Below are positions 50,751 through 60,053 of a stretch of 64,000 nucleotides of DNA, piece by piece. Source of the DNA: Eubacteriales bacterium (GTDB taxonomy: Bacteria > Bacillota > Clostridia > Oscillospirales > Oscillospiraceae); contig JAUNPV010000008.1 in NCBI GenBank assembly GCA_030536515.1, positions 1-64,000 on the forward strand. The letters run 5' to 3'. The notes below the pieces were generated by a model. It worked only from the letters and a program-made list of their open reading frames with translations, was not told the DNA's origin and searched no databases. The position numbers were made by a program, and so were the translations under genes. Numbering within the stretch: position 1 is the stretch's first letter; every line of letters starts with the position of its first letter.

Positions 50751-51296
50751 TTACTTCTTGCCACCGGTCTTACCAACCTTACGGCGGATGACCTCAGTGG
50801 TATACTTGATGCCCTTGCCCTTGTAAGGCTCGGGGGGACGCTTGCCACGGACCTCGGCAGCGAACTGACCAACGGTCTGCTTGTCGATGCCCTTGACAAT
50901 GATCTTGTTGGGAGCGGGGACCTCCACGGTGATGCCGGGAATCTCGTCCATGATGACCTCATGGGAGTAGCCCAGACGCATGACCAGCTGGGTGCCCTTC
51001 TTCTCGGCACGGAAGCCAACGCCGTTGACCTCCAGCTCCTTGCTGTAGCCCTTTTCCACGCCCTCGACCATGTTGTGCAGCAGGGTGCGGGTCAGGCCGT
51101 GCAGGGACTTGTGCAGATGCTCCTCGTCGGGGCGCTCAACAGTCAGAACGTTGCCCTCGACCTTCAGGATCATGTCGGGATGGAAGGTGTAATTCAGGGT
51201 GCCCTTAGGGCCCTTCACGGTGACATTGTTGCCAGCGGCAATATCCACCGTCACGTTTGCCGGAATGATAACCGGCTTCTTACCAATTCTAGACAT
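50751..51296 (-). CDS. rplF: 50S ribosomal protein L6
   Basis: A 181-residue protein. It starts with [20 protein letters not shown] and ends with [20 protein letters not shown], the binding loop for the sarcin-ricin region. The start at 51296 was chosen on family grounds and on GGAGGA upstream. Confidence 0.98.
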   Translation of the reverse strand: MSRIGKKPVIIPANVTVDIAAGNNVTVKGPKGTLNYTFHPDMILKVEGNVLTVERPDEEHLHKSLHGLTRTLLHNMVEGVEKGYSKELEVNGVGFRAEKKGTQLVMRLGYSHEVIMDEIPGITVEVPAPNKIIVKGIDKQTVGQFAAEVRGKRPPEPYKGKGIKYTTEVIRRKVGKTGGKK

Positions 51297-51309
51297 TTGG
51301 AAATCCTCC

Positions 51310-51708
51310 TTACCAGACAAAGGCCAGGACTTCGCCGCCGATGTGCAGCTCACGAGCCTTCTTGTCGGTCATAACGCCCTTGGAAGTGGACACAATGGCG
51401 ATACCCAGGCCCTTGAGAACCTTGGGCAGCTCCTCAGCGCCGGCGTAGACACGCAGGCCGGGCTTGGAAACACGGCGCAGACCGGAGATGACCTGCTCCT
51501 TCTTGCCCAGATACTTCAGGGTGATGTGAATGGTGCCCTGGTTGCCGTTGTCCACCAGAGAGAAGGACTTGATGTAGCCCTCGTCCAGCAGAATCTGGGC
51601 AATGGCCTTCTTCAGGTTGGAAGCGGGGACATCCACGCTGTCGTGCTTTGCAGAGTTCGCGTTCCGGATACGGGTCAGCATATCTGCTACGGGATCGGTG
51701 ATTTGCAT
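51310..51708 (-). CDS. rpsH: 30S ribosomal protein S8
   Basis: A 132-residue protein: [20 protein letters not shown] at the start and [20 protein letters not shown] at the end. It binds 16S rRNA helix 21; in other bacteria it also represses the spc operon. A structured 141-bp gap precedes it. Confidence 0.98.
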   Translation of the reverse strand: MQITDPVADMLTRIRNANSAKHDSVDVPASNLKKAIAQILLDEGYIKSFSLVDNGNQGTIHITLKYLGKKEQVISGLRRVSKPGLRVYAGAEELPKVLKGLGIAIVSTSKGVMTDKKARELHIGGEVLAFVW

Positions 51709-51849
51709 ATAAATTTCCTCCTTATAGAAGTTACGGGCTTTACCCGTTCAGACCCGGAGGTATCCGGGGAATGCGCTCTGCACGAGGCAGAGCCATCTTC
51801 CCGGGACGCTCCGAATCATTCTTACATTTGAATCGGACCTATCCGATTA
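51709..51849 (-). promoter_or_regulatory. Structured intergenic leader before rpsH
   Basis: An unusually long gap for this cluster. It can form GCTCTGC/GCAGAGC (51775-51793) inside a GGGAA/TTCCC helix, ACGGG/CCCGT (51733-51747) and TCGGA/TCCGA near the rpsN end. No promoter is convincing. An S8- or S14-responsive element is a guess from its position. Confidence 0.4.
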
Positions 51850-52035
51850 TTACCAGCTGGCCTTGCGGACGCCGGGGATCTGGCCCTTGTATGCCAGCTC
51901 CCGGAAGCACAGACGGCAAACGCCGTAGTCCCGCAGGTAGGCATGGGGTCTGCCGCAGATCTTGCAGCGATTGTAGCGGCGGCTGGAGAACTTTGCCTCA
52001 GCCTGCTGCTTCAGGATCATAGACTTCTTAGCCAT
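51850..52035 (-). CDS. rpsN: 30S ribosomal protein S14, type Z
   Basis: A 61-residue zinc-binding form, also called rpsZ: C24, C27, C40 and C43 ([15 protein letters not shown]), ending in [11 protein letters not shown]. Typical of Firmicutes main operons. Confidence 0.98.
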   Translation of the reverse strand: MAKKSMILKQQAEAKFSSRRYNRCKICGRPHAYLRDYGVCRLCFRELAYKGQIPGVRKASW

Positions 52036-52054
52036 GTTGTTTCTCCTCCTAAAA

Positions 52055-52597
52055 TCAAGCGGTGAAGGGAGCGCCGAGCAGAGTCAGCAGTTCCTTGGCT
52101 TCCTCGTCGGTGGCAGCGCTGGTGCAGATGCAGATATCCATACCGCGAATCTTGTCCACCTTGTCGTACTCGATCTCAGGGAAGATCAGCTGCTCCTTCA
52201 GGCCGAAGGCGTAGTTGCCGCGGCCGTCGAAGGAATTGGGGTTGATGCCCCGGAAGTCACGGACACGAGGCAGGGCCACGCTGAACAGCCGGTCCAGGAA
52301 CTCGTACATCTTGTCGCCCCGGAGGGTGACCTTGACGCCAACGGTTTCGCCCTCACGGAGCTTGAAGTTAGCGACGGACTTGCGGGCCTTGCAGGTAATG
52401 GGCTTCTGGCCGGTGATGGTGGCGATATCCTTGCAGATGGCCTCGATCTCCTTGGCGTTGTTCTTGCTGTCGCCGCAGCCAACGTTGACGATGACCTTCT
52501 CCAGCTTGGGAATCTGCATGACGCTCTTGTAGCCGAACTTCTTGTTCAGAGCGGGAGCGATCTCAGCAACATACTGCTCTTTCATTCTGTTAGCCAT
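52055..52597 (-). CDS. rplE: 50S ribosomal protein L5
   Basis: A 180-residue protein: [60 protein letters not shown]. Contacts 5S rRNA. The start at 52597 is supported by GAGGAGAG; an upstream ATG adds 12 poor residues. Confidence 0.98.
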   Translation of the reverse strand: MANRMKEQYVAEIAPALNKKFGYKSVMQIPKLEKVIVNVGCGDSKNNAKEIEAICKDIATITGQKPITCKARKSVANFKLREGETVGVKVTLRGDKMYEFLDRLFSVALPRVRDFRGINPNSFDGRGNYAFGLKEQLIFPEIEYDKVDKIRGMDICICTSAATDEEAKELLTLLGAPFTA

Positions 52598-52614
52598 ATT
52601 GATACTCTCCTCTC

Positions 52615-52920
52615 TCAGATTTCGGCGCCGCACTTGCGGCAGACGCGGACCTTCTTGCCGTCAACCACATTGTGGCCGACCCGAACGCCCTTGCCGCACT
52701 TCTCGCAGAACAGGGCGACCTTGCAGCTGCGGATGGGGGTCTCCTTCTTCACGATGCCACCGGTCTCGCCCTGACGGCGGGGCTTGGTGTGGCAGGTGGC
52801 GACGTTGACCTTCTCCACGATGACCTTGTTCTCAGCGGGCATAGCGACCAGCACCTTGCCCTTGACGCCCTTGTCCTTGCCGGACAGGACGATAACGGTA
52901 TCATTCTTCTTAATGTTCAT
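52615..52920 (-). CDS. rplX: 50S ribosomal protein L24
   Basis: A 101-residue KOW protein: [20 protein letters not shown]. The C-terminal part has two CxxC pairs ([16 protein letters not shown]) that could bind zinc. Initiates large-subunit assembly. Confidence 0.98.
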   Translation of the reverse strand: MNIKKNDTVIVLSGKDKGVKGKVLVAMPAENKVIVEKVNVATCHTKPRRQGETGGIVKKETPIRSCKVALFCEKCGKGVRVGHNVVDGKKVRVCRKCGAEI

Positions 52921-52935
52921 TCCTTCGGTTCCCCC

Positions 52936-53304
52936 TTAGATGACTTCGGGTGCCAGGGAGAGGATCTTCATGTAGTCTCTCTCACGCAGCTCACGTGCCA
53001 CCGGTCCAAAGATACGGGTACCCTTGGGGTTCCGGTCCTCCTTGATGATCACGGCAGCGTTCTCATCAAAGCGGACATAGCTGCCGTCCTCACGACGGAC
53101 GCCCCGCTTGGTACGGACGATGACAGCCTTGACCACATCGCCCTTCTTCACAGTGCCGCCGGGAGCAGCCTTGCGGACGGAAGCAACGATCACATCACCA
53201 ATGTTGCCGTACTTCCGGCGGGAGCCGCCCAGGACACGGATGGTGTGGATTTCCTTGGCGCCGGTGTTGTCGGCAACCTTCAGATAGCTTTCTTCTTGAA
53301 TCAT
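52936..53304 (-). CDS. rplN: 50S ribosomal protein L14
   Basis: A 122-residue protein beginning [20 protein letters not shown] and ending [19 protein letters not shown]. It sits at the subunit interface. Confidence 0.98.
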   Translation of the reverse strand: MIQEESYLKVADNTGAKEIHTIRVLGGSRRKYGNIGDVIVASVRKAAPGGTVKKGDVVKAVIVRTKRGVRREDGSYVRFDENAAVIIKEDRNPKGTRIFGPVARELRERDYMKILSLAPEVI

Positions 53305-53319
53305 AGCTGGCCGACCTCC

Positions 53320-53580
53320 TTACTTCGCCTTTTCGATAATTCTGACCAGTCTCCAGCGCTTGTCCTTGGACAGGGGACGGGTCTCCATGACCTCCACGGT
53401 GTCGCCGATGCCGCACTCATTGTTCTCGTCGTGGGCCTTCAGCTTGTAAGTCCGCTTCATGGTCTTCTTGTACAGAGGATGCTGAACGCTATCCTCGATT
53501 GCAACCACAATGGTCTTGTCCATCTTGTCGGAGACGACCTGACCGATTCTGGTTTTACGGAATGCTCTACTTTCAGTCAT
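53320..53580 (-). CDS. rpsQ: 30S ribosomal protein S17
   Basis: An 86-residue OB-fold protein: [20 protein letters not shown], then [20 protein letters not shown] and [17 protein letters not shown]. Confidence 0.98.
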   Translation of the reverse strand: MTESRAFRKTRIGQVVSDKMDKTIVVAIEDSVQHPLYKKTMKRTYKLKAHDENNECGIGDTVEVMETRPLSKDKRWRLVRIIEKAK

Positions 53581-53593
53581 TTACGTATCCTCC

Positions 53594-53791
53594 TCAGACG
53601 TTGGTCTCTTTCTCACGAATAATGGTCTTGATGCGGGCAATATCCTTCTTGGTTGCAGCAATCTGCATGGGGTTGTCCAGCTGATTGGTTGCGTGCTGCA
53701 TCCGCAGCATGAACAGATCCTTCTTCAGCTCGTCCAGCTTCTTGGCCAGATCGGAAACGGACAAATTCTTCAGTTCCTTTGCCTTCATCAT
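53594..53791 (-). CDS. rpmC: 50S ribosomal protein L29
   Basis: A 65-residue two-helix protein: [20 protein letters not shown], ending with [18 protein letters not shown]. Two consecutive ATGs are possible starts (53791, 53788). It overlaps the rplP stop by one base. Confidence 0.97.
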   Translation of the reverse strand: MMKAKELKNLSVSDLAKKLDELKKDLFMLRMQHATNQLDNPMQIAATKKDIARIKTIIREKETNV

Positions 53792-54222
53792 TATTCACCA
53801 CCAATCTCGGTTTCGACTTCCTTGGCGATGATGCGCGTCTTGATGGGCAGCTTGTGCTGTGCCAGACGCAGAGCCTCACGGGCGATTTCTTCGGAAACGC
53901 CGCCGATCTCGAACATCACCTTCTGATTCTTAACGACTGCGACCCAGCCTTCGGGAGCGCCCTTACCGGAACCCATTCGGGTACCCAGGCCCTTCTTGGA
54001 ATAAGGCTTGTCGGGGAAAATTTTGATCCAGACCTTACCACCACGCTTGGTGTAACGGGTCATGGCGATACGGGCAGCCTCGATCTGGTTGCCGGTGATC
54101 CATGCGGGCTCCAGAGCCTGGATGCCGAAATCACCATAGGAAACCTTGTTACCGCGGGAAGCAGCGCCGGTCATACGGCCACGCTGAACCTTGAGGTACT
54201 TCACTCTGGTGGGCCTCAGCAT
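53791..54222 (-). CDS. rplP: 50S ribosomal protein L16
   Basis: A 143-residue protein: [20 protein letters not shown], then [20 protein letters not shown] and [20 protein letters not shown]. Needed for the A site of the large subunit. The start at 54222 fits the family; it follows GAGGCCACC. Confidence 0.97.
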   Translation of the reverse strand: MLRPTRVKYLKVQRGRMTGAASRGNKVSYGDFGIQALEPAWITGNQIEAARIAMTRYTKRGGKVWIKIFPDKPYSKKGLGTRMGSGKGAPEGWVAVVKNQKVMFEIGGVSEEIAREALRLAQHKLPIKTRIIAKEVETEIGGE

Positions 54223-54233
54223 TAGCGGTGGCC

Positions 54234-54995
54234 TCATTCTCTACGGGGAGAGGGGCGGTCGGCGCCAGTACGGCGGTCACCGCCATTGCGGCGGTCGCCG
54301 TTGCGGCGGTCGCGGCGCTCACGGCGCTCACGGGGAGCGGGCTCGGGAGCGGCAGCACGCAGGGTGGTGTTCAGAACCTCGCCCTTGTAAATCCAAACCT
54401 TCACGCCGATGCGGCCATAGGTGGTGGCAGCCTCAGCGAAGCCGTACTCGATGTCGGCACGGATGGTCTGCAGGGGGATGGTACCCTCGTGATAGGACTC
54501 GGAGCGGGCGATCTCAGCGCCGCCCAGGCGGCCGGCGCAGGTGACCTTGATGCCCTTGGCACCCAGGCGGGTGGCCTGCTGCATGGCCTTCTTCATGGCA
54601 CGGCGGAAGGAGATACGCTTCTCCAGCTGCTGTGCGATGTTCTCAGCCACCAGCTGAGCATTCAGGTCGGGGGAGCGGACCTCAACGATGTTCAGGTTGA
54701 CGCTCTTGCCCAGGCGGGCTTCCATATCCTTGCGCAGGTTCTCGATTTCGGCACCGGCCTTACCGATCACCACGCCGGGACGGGAGCAAACGATGTTGAT
54801 TTTGACCTTGCCATTGCTGCGCTCGATCTCAATCTTAGCGACGCCAGCGGCGTACAGCTTGTTCTTCAGATACTTACGGATGTTGTAATCCTCGACCACC
54901 AGGTCGCCGACCTTCTCCTCCCGGGCATACCAGCGGGAGTCCCAGTCCTTGATTACACCAACACGCAGTCCATGGGGATTAACTTTCTGACCCAT
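54234..54995 (-). CDS. rpsC: 30S ribosomal protein S3 with an Arg-rich tail
   Basis: A 253-residue protein; the usual length is about 215-220. KH domain region: [21 protein letters not shown]-terminal domain: [20 protein letters not shown]. After [12 protein letters not shown] the last ~40 residues are a low-complexity tail of RRD/RRNG repeats ([18 protein letters not shown]). The tail would lie near the mRNA entry site. Confidence 0.97.
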   Translation of the reverse strand: MGQKVNPHGLRVGVIKDWDSRWYAREEKVGDLVVEDYNIRKYLKNKLYAAGVAKIEIERSNGKVKINIVCSRPGVVIGKAGAEIENLRKDMEARLGKSVNLNIVEVRSPDLNAQLVAENIAQQLEKRISFRRAMKKAMQQATRLGAKGIKVTCAGRLGGAEIARSESYHEGTIPLQTIRADIEYGFAEAATTYGRIGVKVWIYKGEVLNTTLRAAAPEPAPRERRERRDRRNGDRRNGGDRRTGADRPSPRRE

Positions 54996-55008
54996 AGCTA
55001 CCTCCTGA

Positions 55009-55344
55009 TTAAGCCTTCTCGCTCACACCGATGGTGATGTGAGTGGTTCTCTTGTTGATCCGAACGAAACCACGGCGGGATGCGATGCGGCCGCGCTTGA
55101 GGATGGGGCCGGGGTTCGCAGTGACGGTGGAGACGTACAGATTTTCAGCGTTCATGCCGTGGTTGTGCTCGGCGTTGGCCACAGCGCTCTTGAGCAGCTT
55201 GGCCATAGGCTCGCAGGCAGACTTGGAAGTCTGGCTCATCAGAGCGGCTGCGGTCTTGACGTCCTTGCCACGGATCATATCACAAACCAGCTTGACCTTA
55301 CGAGGAGACATACGGACAAACTTAACATATGCAAATGCTTCCAT
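55009..55344 (-). CDS. rplV: 50S ribosomal protein L22
   Basis: A 111-residue protein: [20 protein letters not shown], then [20 protein letters not shown] and [19 protein letters not shown]. Its loop lines the exit tunnel. Confidence 0.98.
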   Translation of the reverse strand: MEAFAYVKFVRMSPRKVKLVCDMIRGKDVKTAAALMSQTSKSACEPMAKLLKSAVANAEHNHGMNAENLYVSTVTANPGPILKRGRIASRRGFVRINKRTTHITIGVSEKA

Positions 55345-55358
55345 TTTTTCGTACCTCC

Positions 55359-55637
55359 TTACTTGCTGTTAGCGGTCTTGCTGCCAGAGTGGCCCCGGAA
55401 GGTCCGGGTGGGAACGAACTCGCCCAGCTTGTGGCCGACCATATCCTCGGTGATATAGACAGGCACGTGCTTGCGGCCGTCGTGGACAGCGATGGTGTGA
55501 CCGACGAAGGAGGGGAAGATGGTGGAAGATCTGGACCAGGTCTTCAGAACCTTCTTGTCACCGGCCTTGTTCAGCTCCTCAACACGCTTGTACAGCTCAG
55601 GAGCGACGAAAGGGCCCTTCTTGATGCTTCTGCTCAT
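55359..55637 (-). CDS. rpsS: 30S ribosomal protein S19
   Basis: A 92-residue protein: [20 protein letters not shown], then [20 protein letters not shown] and [16 protein letters not shown]. Confidence 0.98.
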   Translation of the reverse strand: MSRSIKKGPFVAPELYKRVEELNKAGDKKVLKTWSRSSTIFPSFVGHTIAVHDGRKHVPVYITEDMVGHKLGEFVPTRTFRGHSGSKTANSK

Positions 55638-55649
55638 TTCATTTCCTCC

Positions 55650-56486
55650 TTACTTGCTGTTTCTGCGCTTGACGATGAACTTGTTGGTGGGGTTCTTCGT
55701 CTTACGAGTCTTGTAACCCAGTGCAGGCTTGCCCCAGGGAGTGACAGGGCCGGAGCGGCCGATGGGGGCGCGGCCCTCACCACCACCGTGGGGGTGGTCG
55801 CAGGGGTTCATAACGGAGCCACGGACGGTGGGACGGATGCCCATGTGGCGCTTCCGGCCAGCCTTGCCGATGTGGACGTTCTCATGCTCCAGGTTGCCAA
55901 CCAGGCCGATGCAGGCGGTGCAGTTGGTGCGGATGTAGCGCACCTCGCCGGAGGGCAGGCGAATCTGAGCCAGCTCGCCTTCTTTGGCCATCAGCTGTGC
56001 GGCGGCGCCGGCAGCACGGACCAGCTGAGCGCCGTGACCGGGCTGCAGCTCGATGTTGTGAATCACGGTACCGACGGGGATGTTGGCGATGGGCAGGCAG
56101 TTGCCGGGCTTGATGTCGGCAGCGGCGGAGGCGATGACGGAGTCACCGGCCTTCAGGCCCTGGGGAGCCAGGATGTAGCTCAGGGTGCCGTCCTCGTACT
56201 TGATCAGAGCGATGAAAGCGGAGCGGTTGGGGTCGTACTCGATACGCTCGACGTTGGCGGGCATATCGGTCTTCAGGCGCTTGAAGTCGATGATACGATA
56301 CTTGCGCTTGTTGCCGCCGCCGCGGTGGCGGACGGTGATGTGACCGTAGCTGTTGCGACCAGCAGACTTCTTCAGGGTCTCAACCAGGCTACGCTCAGGT
56401 TTTGCCTTCTTGTCCACGCCTTCGAAGCCGGAAGCAGTCATGTTACGGCGAGCGGGGGTGTAAGGCTTAAAAGTTTTAACAGCCAT
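55650..56486 (-). CDS. rplB: 50S ribosomal protein L2
   Basis: A 278-residue protein: [20 protein letters not shown], then [20 protein letters not shown] and the conserved [20 protein letters not shown] near the peptidyl transferase centre. Confidence 0.98.
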   Translation of the reverse strand: MAVKTFKPYTPARRNMTASGFEGVDKKAKPERSLVETLKKSAGRNSYGHITVRHRGGGNKRKYRIIDFKRLKTDMPANVERIEYDPNRSAFIALIKYEDGTLSYILAPQGLKAGDSVIASAAADIKPGNCLPIANIPVGTVIHNIELQPGHGAQLVRAAGAAAQLMAKEGELAQIRLPSGEVRYIRTNCTACIGLVGNLEHENVHIGKAGRKRHMGIRPTVRGSVMNPCDHPHGGGEGRAPIGRSGPVTPWGKPALGYKTRKTKNPTNKFIVKRRNSK

Positions 56487-56516
56487 TTGCGTTTCTCTCC
56501 TTTATTGAGATTGGTT

Positions 56517-56810
56517 TTAGACCATGCCCTCGAAGAACTCGATGGTCTTAGAGTCAGCGGTCAGGGTGACAACGGCCTTCTTGTAGTCGGCCCGCTTGCC
56601 GGCGGGGTAGGCGCCGGTGCGCTTGAGCTTGCCCTGCATACGGATGGTGTTGACCTTGGCGACCTTGACGCCGAAAATCTGCTCAACAGCGGCCTTGATT
56701 TCGGTCTTGTTGGCGTTGATGTCCACCATGAAAACGTACTTCTTGTCAGCCACAGCCTCCATGGACTGCTCGGTGATGACAGGTCTTCTGATGATATCGT
56801 AAGCGTTCAT
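56517..56810 (-). CDS. rplW: 50S ribosomal protein L23
   Basis: A 97-residue protein: [20 protein letters not shown], then [20 protein letters not shown]. Docking site for trigger factor and SRP. Overlaps the rplD stop (TAATG). Confidence 0.98.
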   Translation of the reverse strand: MNAYDIIRRPVITEQSMEAVADKKYVFMVDINANKTEIKAAVEQIFGVKVAKVNTIRMQGKLKRTGAYPAGKRADYKKAVVTLTADSKTIEFFEGMV

Positions 56811-57433
56811 TATGCGAATACCTCCTCAATCTTGGTCAGAGCGGCCTGATCGACAACCAGCTTGGTGGCGTTGACAACGTCGTAAACGTTCAGCAGGTTG
56901 GCGAAGGTGACCTGGCAGCCGGGGATGTTGCGGCCGGACTTCACCACATTCATGTCAGCCTCAGCGGTGACCACCAGGGTCTTGGCGGTGCAGCCGACGT
57001 TGGCCAGGAAAGCGGCGAACTCCTTGGTCTTGGGAGCGTCCATCTTGATGGAGTCGATGACCACCAGGTTGGTCTCCTGAGCCTTGGCGCTCAGAACGCT
57101 CTTCAGAGCCAGGCGCTTGGCCTTCTTGTTCAGGGTGTAACTGTAGTCCCGGGGCTTGGGGGCGAACACGATGCCGCCGTGAGTCCACTGGGGAGCACGG
57201 GTGGAGCCCTGACGGGCACGACCGGTGCCCTTCTGACGCCAGGGCTTGCGGCCGCCGCCGGAAACCTCTGCGCGGGTCAGAGCGCTCTGAGTGCCCTGAC
57301 GCTTGTTGGCCAGGTGGTTCTTGACCACATCGTGGACAACAGACTCATTGGGGTTAATGCCAAACACAGCTTCGGAGAGCTCGATCTCGCCAACCAGCTT
57401 GCCGGACATATCATAAACATTGGTCTTAAGCAT
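56810..57433 (-). CDS. rplD: 50S ribosomal protein L4
   Basis: A 207-residue protein: [20 protein letters not shown], then [20 protein letters not shown] (tunnel loop). In other bacteria L4 also represses the S10 operon. Confidence 0.98.
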   Translation of the reverse strand: MLKTNVYDMSGKLVGEIELSEAVFGINPNESVVHDVVKNHLANKRQGTQSALTRAEVSGGGRKPWRQKGTGRARQGSTRAPQWTHGGIVFAPKPRDYSYTLNKKAKRLALKSVLSAKAQETNLVVIDSIKMDAPKTKEFAAFLANVGCTAKTLVVTAEADMNVVKSGRNIPGCQVTFANLLNVYDVVNATKLVVDQAALTKIEEVFA

Positions 57434-57452
57434 GATTTAAGATCTCCTTTCC

Positions 57453-58175
57453 TTAGCCTCTTGCGGAAGCCTTCTGGGGGTTTCTGCCGGAAGCCTTCTG
57501 CGGGTTCTTGCTGATGCCGGCTGCTGCAGCGGTCTTGACCTTGTTGTTCTTCACAGTGTTGCGGATGTAGACCAGGCCGCCCTTAGGGCCGGGGATAGCA
57601 CCGCGAACAACGATCATGTTCAGCTCTGCGTCAACCTTAACGATTTCCAGGTTCTCAATGGTGACCTGCTCGTCGCCCATCTGACCTGCGCCGATCTTAC
57701 CGGGGAAGATGCGGGACTGGTGAGAGGAGGCGCCCATGGAGCCTGCGTGACGGTGGACAGGGCCGCCGCCGTGGGTCATGTCGATACGGGCAGCGCCGTG
57801 ACGCTTGATAACGCCCTGGTAGCCATGGCCCTTGCTGATGCCGGTGACGTCGATCATGTCGCCGGCGGTGAAGGTGTCAGCCTTGACAACGTCGCCGACG
57901 TTCATGTCAGCAGCCTTGTCCAGCTTGAACTCCTTCAGGTGCTTCTTAGCCTCGACGCCGGCCTTCTTCAGATGGCCAGCCTCAGGCTTGGTCAGCTTGG
58001 CTTCCTTCACATCTTCGAAGCCCAGCTGGACGGCCACATAGCCGTCGGTCTCGACGGTCTTCTTCTGAGTGACGACGCAGGGACCTGCTTCCACAACGGT
58101 AACAGGAATGACCTTGCCGCTCTCATCGAAGATCTGGGTCATGCCCACTTTTTTGCCGATGATTGCTTTCTGCAT
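57453..58175 (-). CDS. rplC: 50S ribosomal protein L3
   Basis: A 240-residue protein, about 30 longer than usual. Core: [20 protein letters not shown], then [20 protein letters not shown]. The extra C-terminal tail is Lys/Ala-rich with a duplicated NPQKAS ([18 protein letters not shown]). Confidence 0.98.
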   Translation of the reverse strand: MQKAIIGKKVGMTQIFDESGKVIPVTVVEAGPCVVTQKKTVETDGYVAVQLGFEDVKEAKLTKPEAGHLKKAGVEAKKHLKEFKLDKAADMNVGDVVKADTFTAGDMIDVTGISKGHGYQGVIKRHGAARIDMTHGGGPVHRHAGSMGASSHQSRIFPGKIGAGQMGDEQVTIENLEIVKVDAELNMIVVRGAIPGPKGGLVYIRNTVKNNKVKTAAAAGISKNPQKASGRNPQKASARG

Positions 58176-58290
58176 TTTGGTTTTCTCCTTTTATTAGGTT
58201 ATTGGTTGACGGGAGCATTGGGTCTCCTGTCAACATGACCCGTCCGCCCGATGCCAGACAGTGCGGGCAGCTGTAAACGTTGTTACGTGA
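58176..58290 (-). promoter_or_regulatory. Structured gap between rpsJ and rplC
   Basis: 115 bp, long for this cluster. On the minus strand GTTGACAGGAG faces CTCCCGTCAAC (hairpin 58206-58235), and TGCCCG faces CGGGCGG. It could control rplC/rplD expression, perhaps through L4 or L3; this is inferred from position. Confidence 0.35.
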
Positions 58291-58599
58291 TTACAGCTTT
58301 ATCTCAATCTCAACACCAGCGGGAAGGTCCAGGCTCATGAGGGCCTCGACGGTCTTCTGGTTGGGGTTGAGGATATCGATCAGTCTCTTGTGGGTTCTGC
58401 GCTCGAACTGCTCACGGCTGTCCTTGTTGACATGGGGAGAGCGAAGGATGGTAACAACTTCCTTCTTGGTGGGCAGCGGGATGGGGCCGGAAACCTGGGC
58501 GCCGTTGCGCTTGCCGGTTTCCACGATCTTTGCAGCGCTGGAGTCGATCAGCTGGTGATCGTAAGCCTTCAGCCGGATGCGGATCATCTGATTTGCCAT
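58291..58599 (-). CDS. rpsJ: 30S ribosomal protein S10
   Basis: A 102-residue protein: [20 protein letters not shown], then [20 protein letters not shown] and [20 protein letters not shown]. First gene of the cluster; start after AAGGAGGAAA. Confidence 0.98.
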   Translation of the reverse strand: MANQMIRIRLKAYDHQLIDSSAAKIVETGKRNGAQVSGPIPLPTKKEVVTILRSPHVNKDSREQFERRTHKRLIDILNPNQKTVEALMSLDLPAGVEIEIKL

Positions 58600-58870
58600 G
58601 GTTTGTTTTCCTCCTTGAAAATCACGTACTCAGTTTCTTTAGGTACCTGGGTACGGTCGAACTGTTTTGTCCGCGCCGCCGTGCGTATCACTCTAAGCCA
58701 TGAAAAATGGCCGACCGAGGCCGACCTTCCCTCCGGCGCAGCGATATACGCAAGCGCTTCCAGAAGCAGTTCAGCCGCCCGATGACCGGACATACTCCGC
58801 AGAAGTTACCGGTTTTCACCGCAATCTCCTGCATCATCGCATTGCTCGCATGGTTATCCCAATCGCAAGC
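58600..58870 (-). promoter_or_regulatory. S10 operon leader
   Basis: About 270 bases are transcribed before rpsJ. Local hairpins include GTACC/GGTAC around 58642-58655 and GGTCGG / CCGACC around 58710-58725. Long S10 leaders in other bacteria bind L4; whether this one does is not visible. No open frame with a ribosome binding site was found. Confidence 0.5.
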
Positions 58871-58876
58871 TCAATT

Positions 58877-58905
58877 ATATTATCATCCGAAGCCCCATTT
58901 GTCAA
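58877..58905 (-). promoter_or_regulatory. Promoter of the S10 cluster
   Basis: On the minus strand, TTGACA (58905-58900), 17 bp and TAATAT (58882-58877). Confidence 0.85.
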
Positions 58906-59003
58906 GCATTTTTTCAGAATTTTTCACAAAAATTTGCCGCATTTTTCTGTCATTCCGCCGATGGTGTTTGGTGTAAATGTTATGGCGTTTTTTGCAAATA
59001 CCG

Positions 59004-59161
59004 CCGTAGGGAACGGATTTATCCGTTCCGCAAAAATGCCACCCGCCCGGGTGGCATTTTTTATTGCGTAAGGAAGGGAAAGAAGGGCCGGACAGCCGCA
59101 AGGGCTGTCCCTACGCAAATCGCTTATGGATGCAGCGGAACGGATGAATCCGTTCCCTACG
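59004..59161. repeat. Composite of CGTAGGG-border half repeats
   Basis: It contains GCCGTAGGGAACGGATTTAT (left arm, 59004-59031), a terminator, then GGACAGCCGCAAGGGCTGTC with its CCCTACG end (59090-59115, the inverse of the half at 18431), and GCGGAACGGATGAATCCGTT with CCCTACG (59135-59161). Three half units of two types lie next to each other between rsgA and the S10 promoter. Confidence 0.8.
59032..59062. terminator. Terminator of the rlmN-rsgA operon
   Basis: AAAAATGCCACCCG / CGGGTGGCATTTTT with a 2-base loop; T-runs on both strands. It lies about 100 bases past the rsgA stop. Confidence 0.88.
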
Positions 59162-59165
59162 ATTT

Positions 59166-60053
59166 TTACTTGAGCTCCCACAGCTTAATCTGTGCCGCCT
59201 TTTCGTACAGCTTCAGATAACTGTCATACCGGGTCGGTTCGATATCCCCGGCCTCGGCGGCGGTGCGGACGGCGCAGCCGGGCTCTTTCCGGTGGGAGCA
59301 GTCCCGGAACTGGCAGGTTCCAAGATAACACCCAAAATCCGGGAAGGCGTACTGCAAATCCTCTTTCAGAATCACGTCCATCTGGTCGGTGTCGAAGGAG
59401 GAAAAGCCCGGGGTGTCCGCCACGTAGGTGTTGTCCCCCAGGCAATACAGCTCCACGTGCCGGGTGGTGTGGCGGCCCCGGCCCAGCTTTTCGGATACCT
59501 CCCCGGTGGCCAGGTTCAGTGCCGGGGCCAGGCGGTTCAGGATGCTGCTCTTGCCCACGCCGGAATTGCCGGTGAAGGCGGTGAGCTTTCCTTGAATGAA
59601 GGAGGCCAGCGCCTCCACCCCGCTGCCTGTCTCGGCGCTGGTGGAAATCACCGGGAAGCCTGCGTGCTCATAGATGCGCACCAGGTCCAGCGCCGGGTCC
59701 AAATCGCACTTGTTGACGCACAGGTACACCGGCACCCCCTGGGCGAGCGCAATGGCGGCCACCCGGTCGATGAGGTACGGCTCCGTCACCGGATTGACGT
59801 TGGCGGCGAAAATCACCAGAGCGTCGATGTTGGCCACCGCCGGCCGGACGAAGGAGTTGCGCCGGGGCAGGATTTTTTCCACCATGCCCCTGCCCCGCTC
59901 CACGGAAATCTCCACCAGGTCCCCGGTGAGGGGGGAATTTCCCTCCTTGCGCAGAATGCCTCTGGCCCGGCAGGTAACCAGGCCGCCGTCGGTCTGCACG
60001 TCATAAAAGCCGCTGAGAGAGCGCAGGATGCGCCCGGTTTTTTTCTCACTCAT
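59166..60053 (-). CDS. rsgA: Ribosome small subunit-dependent GTPase RsgA
   Basis: A 295-residue circularly permuted GTPase that checks 30S maturation. OB domain at the start (GRILRSLSGFYDVQTDGG); NKCD as G4, then SAETGSGVEAL, P-loop GNSGVGKSS, G3 DTPGFSSF. The C-terminal zinc finger is CYLGTCQFRDCSHRKEPGC. It overlaps the kinase gene by eight bases; the pairing of kinase and RsgA is common in Firmicutes, where PrkC can phosphorylate RsgA. Confidence 0.96.
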   Translation of the reverse strand: MSEKKTGRILRSLSGFYDVQTDGGLVTCRARGILRKEGNSPLTGDLVEISVERGRGMVEKILPRRNSFVRPAVANIDALVIFAANVNPVTEPYLIDRVAAIALAQGVPVYLCVNKCDLDPALDLVRIYEHAGFPVISTSAETGSGVEALASFIQGKLTAFTGNSGVGKSSILNRLAPALNLATGEVSEKLGRGRHTTRHVELYCLGDNTYVADTPGFSSFDTDQMDVILKEDLQYAFPDFGCYLGTCQFRDCSHRKEPGCAVRTAAEAGDIEPTRYDSYLKLYEKAAQIKLWELK

